Below, piece after piece: positions 6,699-11,535 of a DNA stretch of 11,535 nucleotides. The DNA lies in the NCBI GenBank assembly GCA_945888565.1, contig CAMDAL010000104.1:1-11535 (forward strand), in the 5' to 3' direction. The notes below the pieces were generated by a model. That model was not told where the DNA came from. It did not search any database and was given only the letters and a program-made list of their open reading frames with translations. This stretch comes from Devosia equisanguinis. Lineage in GTDB: Bacteria > Pseudomonadota > Alphaproteobacteria > Rhizobiales > Devosiaceae. Positions within the stretch are counted from its first letter, which is position 1. Every line of letters begins with the position of its first letter. A program made the position numbers and the translations under genes.

Positions 6699-7940
6699 AT
6701 GGATCAGTTAGCGCTTGAACCTCGGGGCACGCGTCCGTCTCCCTTCACCCATGTCCTCTCGGTTGTGGCGGCCTATTTCGGCAAGCGCCTGATCGGGCGC
6801 CCGAAAAAGGGAGCGGTGACTGTCACGTATCCCAACGGTCGGAGCGCCACCTATGGTGATCCGGCCACCGGCGAGCACGCGAAGCTGCAACTCAAGAACT
6901 TCTCGGTGCTGCCCAAGACGTTGCAGCGTGGCACGGTAGGGTTCGCCCAGTCCTATATCGATGGCGATGTCGAGATCGACGACCTGACAACGCTGTTCCG
7001 CTATTTCGTGCAGAACCGGGATGTGCTGGACAGCGGCGAAAACTCGTGGTTCGGGCGGGCCGCCCAGGACATCGCCTACCACATGAGCCGCACCAACTCG
7101 AAGGAAGGTGCCAAGAAGAACATTTCCGAGCACTACGACCTGGGCAACGACTTCTACGTCGAGTGGCTCGACCGTTCGATGACCTATTCCTCCGCCTACT
7201 ATACCTCGGACGACCAGACGCTCGAATCCGCGCAGTATGCCAAGTACCGCCGGGTCGCCGAGATGGCCGGGGTCAAGGGCGGCGAAACGGTGCTGGAGAT
7301 CGGCTGTGGCTGGGGCGGTTTCGCCGAGACGGCGGCGCGCGAGTTCAATGCCGTAGTCTATGGCATCACTCTGTCGGTCGAGCAGTTGAAGTTCGCGACG
7401 GAACGGCTGAAGCGGCAGGGCCTCGACAGCCTGGCGACCCTGCACCTCGAGGATTATCGCGACACCAAAGGCCAGTTCGACCACGTCGCCTCGATCGAAA
7501 TGATCGAAGCGGTAGGCGAAGAGCACTGGCCGAGCTATTTCAGAACGGTGGCCGACCGGTTGAAGCCGGGCGGTACCGCCTCGATCCAGGCGATCACCAT
7601 TTCCGAGCAGGATTTCCTCGATTACCGGGCCCGCCCGGATTTCATCCAGCGCTTTATTTTCCCCGGCGGGATGCTGCTCACCGAGAGGGCGATGCGGGAG
7701 CAGGGCGAGAAAGTTGGCCTGACCCTCGAGCAGATCGACACGTTCCGACTGAGTTACGCCAAGACGCTGAAGCTGTGGCGGGAAAAGTTCCTCGATCGCT
7801 GGCACGAGATCAAGAAGCTCGGATACACCGAAGAGTTCAAGCGCAAGTGGCTGTATTATCTAGCCTATTGCGAGGCCGGGTTCGCCGAGGGCTCGATCGA
7901 CGTCGGCATCTACCAGTACCGCAAGCCCGGCGGCGCCTGA
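6699..7940 (+). CDS. cfa: Cyclopropane-fatty-acyl-phospholipid synthase
   Basis: Transfers a methylene group from S-adenosylmethionine to unsaturated acyl chains of membrane phospholipids, usually in stationary phase or under acid stress. The protein has 413 residues (E. coli Cfa has 382). The N-terminal lipid-binding part spans about 1-120. The family signature SEHYDLGNDFYVEWLD (143-158) is present, as are the SAM-binding loop VLEIGCGWGGF (198-208), the active-site glutamate region SIEMIEAVGEEHW (265-277, E270 likely catalytic) and the C-terminal YYLAYCEAGF (386-395). ATG 6699 is chosen from family length. An AGGTGGA lies 12 bases upstream, rather far. It may be expressed alone from its own leader. 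Related S-adenosylmethionine methyltransferases act on other lipid chains, so the exact product could differ. It converges with the next gene, 13 bases apart. Confidence 0.92.
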   Translation: MDQLALEPRGTRPSPFTHVLSVVAAYFGKRLIGRPKKGAVTVTYPNGRSATYGDPATGEHAKLQLKNFSVLPKTLQRGTVGFAQSYIDGDVEIDDLTTLFRYFVQNRDVLDSGENSWFGRAAQDIAYHMSRTNSKEGAKKNISEHYDLGNDFYVEWLDRSMTYSSAYYTSDDQTLESAQYAKYRRVAEMAGVKGGETVLEIGCGWGGFAETAAREFNAVVYGITLSVEQLKFATERLKRQGLDSLATLHLEDYRDTKGQFDHVASIEMIEAVGEEHWPSYFRTVADRLKPGGTASIQAITISEQDFLDYRARPDFIQRFIFPGGMLLTERAMREQGEKVGLTLEQIDTFRLSYAKTLKLWREKFLDRWHEIKKLGYTEEFKRKWLYYLAYCEAGFAEGSIDVGIYQYRKPGGA

Positions 7941-7948
7941 AGGCGCCG
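7931..7948. terminator. Hairpin with the cfa stop codon in its loop
   Basis: CGGCGCC (7931-7937) and GGCGCCG (7942-7948) form a perfect 7-bp G-C stem with the four-base loop TGAA, whose TGA is the cfa stop codon. It lies in the 13-base gap between two convergent genes and could act on both transcripts, but no T run follows in either direction. It may therefore be a 3'-end stabiliser rather than a true terminator. Confidence 0.35.
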
Positions 7949-7953
7949 ACCCC

Positions 7954-8265
7954 TTACGGATTGTCGAATTCCGTGCTGAGGCCGATGCCGCCCACGGGTT
8001 CGGTTTCGGCGATGGTTTCGAAGCCGGCGATCAGCGGGCGGCCTTTGGCAATGGCGGCCTGCACGGAGGGCAGCTTGAGCGACGCGGCGTGAGCGTCGCG
8101 ACTTTCCCACGCTTCGGTCACGTAAATGGCGTCCGGGTGCTTCGGGTCGCGGGCAACGATGTAGCTCAGGCAGCCTGGCATGCTGCCTCCACCGGGCGTG
8201 AGGATGGCGACGAGGGCGTCGCGGTCGCCGGGCGTCGCCGTGATGCGTCCGATCAATCCGAACAT
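7954..8265 (-). CDS. Antibiotic biosynthesis monooxygenase-fold protein, putative quinol monooxygenase
   Basis: A 103-residue cytoplasmic protein of the ABM family, a ferredoxin-like dimeric alpha-beta barrel of about 95-110 residues that includes YgiN-type quinol monooxygenases and heme-degrading enzymes. Recognisable segments are GLIGRITATPGDRDALVAIL near the start, MPGCLSYIVARDP, AIYVTEAWES and the C-terminal KGRPLIAGFE. Many members of this subgroup end in a similar TEPVGGIGL tail. ATG 8265 is chosen because GGAG lies six bases before it and family similarity begins there; a longer open frame to 8451 shows no family resemblance. It faces cfa tail to tail. Its substrate is unknown. Proximity to an iron-uptake operon might hint at heme use, but no heme-binding pattern is evident and I do not claim it. 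Confidence 0.85.
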   Translation of the reverse strand: MFGLIGRITATPGDRDALVAILTPGGGSMPGCLSYIVARDPKHPDAIYVTEAWESRDAHAASLKLPSVQAAIAKGRPLIAGFETIAETEPVGGIGLSTEFDNP

Positions 8266-8509
8266 GGTGCACTCCAAAGCTATAAGGGTGGTCGGGCCGT
8301 CGCGTGGCATCTGCCGGCATAGTGCACCAGCCGGCCAGGGCGCGCCATACGGCCGAACGGTCGATGCGCGCCAGAGTTGATCAAAACGCGTCGTGCCCGG
8401 GCCTCGCCTTCGGGTCAGTGGCCGTGTGAAGGTAAGGTGCGGGGCGTTCATCCTGGGCTCAGGTGGAATTGGCTAGCGTCCATGGGTTCGGTTTGGGGAC
8501 CGTCAAGGA
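8266..8509. other. Divergent intergenic region
   Basis: This 244-base stretch separates two genes reading outward. I found no convincing promoter pair. On the minus strand TTATAG, about 20 bases before the monooxygenase-like start, could be a -10 without a matching -35. A 9-bp inverted repeat (8265-8273 and 8321-8329, core GTGCAC) has one arm at the start codon of the minus-strand gene. No short ORF here has a credible ribosome site. Confidence 0.35.
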
Positions 8510-8764
8510 ATGGCGAAAGCGCTTTATCTGGTGATTCAGAGCCAGAACAACTGGTGGGTCGACTTCGAAGGCACGCCGCACGGCCCGTTCGCCACGCGCG
8601 AAGCTGCAGCGCTCGACGCGCGCAATCTCGCCCGCGTCCGGGTTGATGGCAGGGAGGCCGAGGTGCTGGTGCCGGACGGCGAGGGCCGATACTGGGTCAT
8701 CTGGTCGTCGCGTCATGACCAGAACGAGGGCGGCGGCTTTGTGCCCCGCCGGATCGGCCCCTGA
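8510..8764 (+). CDS. Small uncharacterised protein, DUF2188-like
   Basis: An 84-residue soluble protein without signal peptide or membrane segment. It has a WWVDFEG strand, a GPFATREAAALDARNLAR helix, then a hydrophobic strand and YWVIWSS. This strand-helix-strand layout, with tryptophans in the first strand and a tREAA..AR helix, resembles DUF2188-like proteins, which are common in alphaproteobacteria and have no established function. ATG 8510 is supported by GGGGA ten bases upstream and AAGG immediately before it. It has no clear partner: upstream is a divergent gap, and the next gene starts 91 bases later behind its own promoter region. The family assignment is tentative; coding potential is good (a coherent amino acid pattern in a high-GC frame). 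Confidence 0.7.
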   Translation: MAKALYLVIQSQNNWWVDFEGTPHGPFATREAAALDARNLARVRVDGREAEVLVPDGEGRYWVIWSSRHDQNEGGGFVPRRIGP

Positions 8765-8789
8765 ACCTCGGATGCCAGAGACGCAAAGC

Positions 8790-8804
8790 TGACTTGACTA
8801 ATCA
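8790..8804. promoter_or_regulatory. Candidate iron-responsive operator (IRO-type TGA-N9-TCA)
   Basis: TGACTTGACTAATCA fits TGA-N9-TCA, the core described for RirA-regulated iron-responsive operators in rhizobia. It overlaps the best -35 box of the iron-transport operon, where a repressor would work. The motif holds only six fixed bases, so a chance match in this gap is possible. A second small inverted repeat, GACAG-CAA-CTGTC, follows at 8823-8835. Confidence 0.4.
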
Positions 8805-8821
8805 TCTTATCGGCAGATAGG
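8794..8821 (+). promoter_or_regulatory. Candidate promoter of the iron-transport operon
   Basis: TTGACT at 8794-8799 matches the -35 consensus at five of six positions. The best -10 at proper distance, GATAGG at 8816-8821 (16-base spacing), is poor, which would suit an activated or tightly regulated promoter. The region is less GC-rich than its surroundings, as expected for a promoter. Confidence 0.3.
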
Positions 8822-8855
8822 TGACAGCAACTGTCCACTTTTTCTGAGATCCGTC

Positions 8856-9812
8856 ATGTTCAGATCAATCTTCGCTGCCGCGCTTGCCCTGGGCTTCGCG
8901 GCCACCTCCGCGCTCGCCGCCGAGTGGACCTATACCGACGGTAGCGGCAACACGATAACGCTCGACCATGTCCCCACCCGCATCGTCATGCACGCCAACA
9001 CCGCGGCAGGCCTGATTCCTCTCGGCATTCGTCCGGTCGGCATCTATGTCGACACCCCCGTCGCCGAGGACAAGTCGCTGCAGGGGCTCGACCTGACCGG
9101 CATCGAGATCGTCGGCGAAGGCTGGGGCGAGATCGACATCGAGAAGGTGGCGGCGCTGAAGCCGGATCTGGTGCTGGCCGAATGGTGGCCGCTCGAGAAG
9201 GCGTTCAGCGGGCTCGAAGGCGGCGCCGGTACCACCAGCGAGAAGATCGTGCAGATCGCCCCGGTCACCGGTCCGACGCAGGATGCCTCGATTGTGCAGC
9301 TGATCAGCGACTACGAAACGCTGGCCGCCAGCCTCGGGGCCGACCTGTCGGCGCCCGATAGCGCTGCCGACAAGGCGGCGTTCGAGGCGTCGCTCGGGAC
9401 GTTCAAGGCGGCCGTGGCGGCCAAGCCCAACCTGACCGTATTGCCGGTCTGGGCCGGTACCGATGCGCTCTATGTCGCCGCCACCGCGGGCTCCTCCGAA
9501 CTGATGGATTTCGCCAGCTGGGGTCTCAAGCTGATCACCCCGGAAGTGGCCGACGATCGCGGCTACTGGGAGACGCTGAGCTGGGAGCAGGCCGACAAGT
9601 ATCAGCCCGACCTGCTGATCGTCGACAATCGCTCCGACGCCACGATGGAGACCGCCGAGGCACAGCCGATGTGGACGGCCATGAAGGCCGCCGCAGCCGG
9701 CCAGGTGGCAGACTGGCCGGCGTTCTGGCTGCGCAACTACAGGGCATATGCTGGCGCGCTCGACGAGCTGACGGCGGCGATCGATGCCGCCGACGAGAAC
9801 CTGACGAACTGA
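8856..9812 (+). CDS. Iron-siderophore-type ABC transporter periplasmic binding protein
   Basis: A 318-residue solute-binding protein of the FecB/BtuF-like class III group, which captures ferric siderophores, heme or cobalamin in the periplasm and hands them to FecCD permeases. Residues 1-21 are a signal peptide (Arg in the first residues, Ala/Leu core, ALA before AEWTY). There is no lipobox cysteine, so it is a free periplasmic protein. The mature part starts with the family-typical EWTYTDGSGNTITLDHVPTR strand, then IDIEKVAALKPDLVLAE of the first lobe and QADKYQPDLLIVDNR of the second. Length is normal. A weak GAGA lies six bases upstream of ATG 8856. The two permease genes follow without a gap, which fixes its role as an importer component; the ligand itself cannot be read from the sequence, with ferric siderophore the most likely. 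Confidence 0.9.
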   Translation: MFRSIFAAALALGFAATSALAAEWTYTDGSGNTITLDHVPTRIVMHANTAAGLIPLGIRPVGIYVDTPVAEDKSLQGLDLTGIEIVGEGWGEIDIEKVAALKPDLVLAEWWPLEKAFSGLEGGAGTTSEKIVQIAPVTGPTQDASIVQLISDYETLAASLGADLSAPDSAADKAAFEASLGTFKAAVAAKPNLTVLPVWAGTDALYVAATAGSSELMDFASWGLKLITPEVADDRGYWETLSWEQADKYQPDLLIVDNRSDATMETAEAQPMWTAMKAAAAGQVADWPAFWLRNYRAYAGALDELTAAIDAADENLTN

Positions 9813-9816
9813 TCGG

Positions 9817-10848
9817 ATGACGGTAGCGGCCGCCGAGCAGCGATCGACCAGGGTGCCGGTGCGAGCCGGCGGCCTGCTGCTGCTCGGCGTGGCGCTGGTG
9901 GCGGTGCTGTTCCTTTCGATCACGGTCGGGGCGCGGCCGATTGCGCTGGGCGATGTCCTTGCCGCCATAAGCGCGCCCGATCCGGACAGCACGACGCATC
10001 GCATCATCCTCGAGCTCCGCCTGCCGCGCACGCTTGTCGGATTGCTGGTAGGGGCGGCGCTCGGCCTGTCGGGCGCCATCCTGCAGGGCGCGACCCGCAA
10101 CCCGCTGGCCGATCCTGGCCTGCTTGGCATCCAGTCCGGGGCGACGCTCTGCGTTGTTCTGGGCATCTCGGTGTTCGGCATCACGACATTGTCCGGCTAT
10201 GTCTGGCTGGCGTTTCTTGGGGCCGGCATCGCGGCGGTGGCGGTCTATCTCATCGCCTCGATGGGTCGGGAAGGGGCCACTCCGGTGAAGCTGGCGCTGG
10301 CAGGGGCGGCGGTGACGGCGGCACTCGGCTCGGTGACCAGTGCCATCCTCATCACCTCCGCCGAGACGCTCGACCAGATCCGCTTCTGGCAGGTCGGCGC
10401 GCTGACGGGCCGGACCATGGATATCCTCCTGCAAGTGGCGCCGTTCCTGCTCTTTGGCATCGGGCTGGCGCTGACCACCGGCCGCATCCTCGACGGGCTG
10501 GCGATGGGCGACGACGTGGCGCGCGGCCTCGGGCAGCGGGTGCAACTGAACCGCGCCTTCGCCGGGCTCGCGGCAGTGATCCTTGCCGGTGCGGCCGTGG
10601 CGGCCGCCGGGCCGATCGCATTTGTCGGCCTCACCATCCCGCATGTGGCCCGCGCGATGACTGGTCCGAACTACCGTTGGATCCTGCCTTACTCGATGCT
10701 GCTCGGGCCTATCCTGCTACTGGGCGCCGACATCATCGGCCGGGTGATCGTGCCGCCGGGCGAGTTGCAGGTGGGCATCGTCACCGCTGCGATCGGTGCG
10801 CCGTTCTTCATCGCCTTCGTCCGCCGCCGCAAGCTGGCCGAGCTATGA
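9817..10848 (+). CDS. FecCD-family ABC transporter permease, first copy
   Basis: A complete 343-residue inner-membrane permease of the FecCD/BtuC family, with about nine to ten membrane helices. Signatures: RLPRTLVGLLVGAALGLSG (68-86) followed by QGATRNPLADPGLLG, the MGDDVARGLG loop that contacts the ATPase, GPIAFVGLTIPHVAR, and the C-terminal GELQVGIVTAAIGAPFF. It starts four bases after the stop of the binding-protein gene with no separate good ribosome site, so translation is probably coupled. Its own stop overlaps the start of the second permease (ATGA). It would pair with that second permease as a heterodimer. Confidence 0.93.
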   Translation: MTVAAAEQRSTRVPVRAGGLLLLGVALVAVLFLSITVGARPIALGDVLAAISAPDPDSTTHRIILELRLPRTLVGLLVGAALGLSGAILQGATRNPLADPGLLGIQSGATLCVVLGISVFGITTLSGYVWLAFLGAGIAAVAVYLIASMGREGATPVKLALAGAAVTAALGSVTSAILITSAETLDQIRFWQVGALTGRTMDILLQVAPFLLFGIGLALTTGRILDGLAMGDDVARGLGQRVQLNRAFAGLAAVILAGAAVAAAGPIAFVGLTIPHVARAMTGPNYRWILPYSMLLGPILLLGADIIGRVIVPPGELQVGIVTAAIGAPFFIAFVRRRKLAEL

Positions 10849-11535
10849 ACGTCAACGTGCAATTTACCCCGGCGACGACGGTCGCTGTGGCGCGGCACAG
10901 GCTGCGGAGCCGCCACCGGCTGGTGTCGGCGGGGCTGGCGCTGCTCGTGCTGGCGCTGGTGGCGGTGGCGCTGACCATCGGCGACTACCCCCTCCCGGTC
11001 GCTGAGGTCGTCACCTCGCTGCTCTCGCCGTTCACCGGCGTCACCGATCCGGCCAGCGACTTCATCGTGCTCGGCGTGCGGTTGCCGCGGGCGATCACCG
11101 GGCTTCTGGCCGGCGCGGCGCTGGGGCTGTCGGGCGTGATTTTCCAGACCGTGCTGCGCAATCCGCTCGCCAGCCCCGACATCGTCGGCATTACCACCGG
11201 CGCCAGTTCGGCGGCAGTGGTTGCGATCATCGTCTTCCACGCCACCGGCCTGACGATAGCGATAAGTGCCACCGGCGGCGCGGTGCTTATCGCGGCGCTG
11301 ATCTACGCATTGAGCTGGCGCGGCGGGGTGACGCCCTACCGGCTGGTGCTGGTCGGTATCGGCATGGCGGCCATCGCTGCGGCGATCACCTTATACCTGT
11401 TCACCCGCGCCCGCATCTTCGAAGTGCAGCAGGCGCTGGCCTGGCTCATCGGCAGCCTCAATGGCGCCAGCTTCGACAATCTCGGCCCGCTGGCGCTGGG
11501 CCTGCTGGTGCTCGGCCCGGTCGCGGCGATTCTTT
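10845..11535 (+). CDS. FecCD-family ABC transporter permease, second copy (cut by window end)
   Basis: The open frame starts at ATG 10845, overlapping the previous stop by four bases, and runs without a stop to the window end, giving 230 residues of an expected 330-350. After a basic cytoplasmic start it shows a first membrane helix (about 24-45), then RLPRAITGLLAGAALGLSG, the LRNPLASPDIVGITTGASS motif and further helices, including LALLVLALVAVALTIGDYP near the start. This is the FecCD pattern again, distinct in sequence from the first permease, so the operon encodes a heterodimeric channel like FecC plus FecD. The missing C-terminus and the ATP-binding subunit should lie just to the right. 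Confidence 0.92.
   Translation, partial: MNVNVQFTPATTVAVARHRLRSRHRLVSAGLALLVLALVAVALTIGDYPLPVAEVVTSLLSPFTGVTDPASDFIVLGVRLPRAITGLLAGAALGLSGVIFQTVLRNPLASPDIVGITTGASSAAVVAIIVFHATGLTIAISATGGAVLIAALIYALSWRGGVTPYRLVLVGIGMAAIAAAITLYLFTRARIFEVQQALAWLIGSLNGASFDNLGPLALGLLVLGPVAAIL

Noticed and set aside
8265..8329. 9-bp inverted repeat with GTGCAC cores, one arm at the monooxygenase-like start codon
   Set aside because: Pairs of this length within 60 bases are expected a few times by chance in a window this size; its position alone is not enough.
8865..10184. 439-codon minus-strand frame opposite the iron-transport genes
   Set aside because: Antisense shadow spanning two genes with clear families.

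Overview
The window reads as a chromosomal stretch of a high-GC alphaproteobacterium, most likely in the Hyphomicrobiales (Rhizobiales) and possibly Devosia-like. Three things point that way: class II FBPase (GlpX) and homoserine dehydrogenase side by side with recJ close by, the sequence style of the Tim44-like and Cfa proteins, and small proteins typical of that order. The taxonomic call is inference from sequence style and gene order, not from a search.

Left edge (1-995): a type II toxin-antitoxin pair on the minus strand, a FitA/VapB-like ribbon-helix-helix antitoxin (684-938) followed by a PIN-domain VapC/FitB-like toxin (274-687). The stop of the first and the start of the second overlap as GTGA. 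The pair is preceded by an 18-bp perfect palindrome that contains the predicted -10 box, and is followed about 180 bases later by a probable intrinsic terminator.

Central housekeeping block (1054-6555): hom (homoserine dehydrogenase) and glpX form a short plus-strand operon closed by a strong bidirectional terminator. A minus-strand gene for an exported or membrane Tim44-like protein lies opposite, and recJ diverges from it. The hom frame opens with about 60 residues that look like a small helix-turn-helix protein, fused in frame to an otherwise complete enzyme. This is the most unusual coding feature in the window.

Lipid and small genes (6576-8764): cfa (cyclopropane-fatty-acyl-phospholipid synthase) converges on a small antibiotic-biosynthesis-monooxygenase-fold protein, with a hairpin whose loop holds the cfa stop codon. 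An 84-residue protein of unknown function follows.

Right edge (8790-11535): the start of an iron-siderophore-type ABC importer operon, comprising a periplasmic binding protein, a complete FecCD-type permease, and a second FecCD-type permease cut off by the window end. The genes are 4 bases apart or overlap as ATGA. The promoter region carries a TGA-N9-TCA match to the rhizobial iron-responsive operator. The ATPase is expected just beyond the window. No rRNA, tRNA, CRISPR array, insertion sequence or phage gene was seen.
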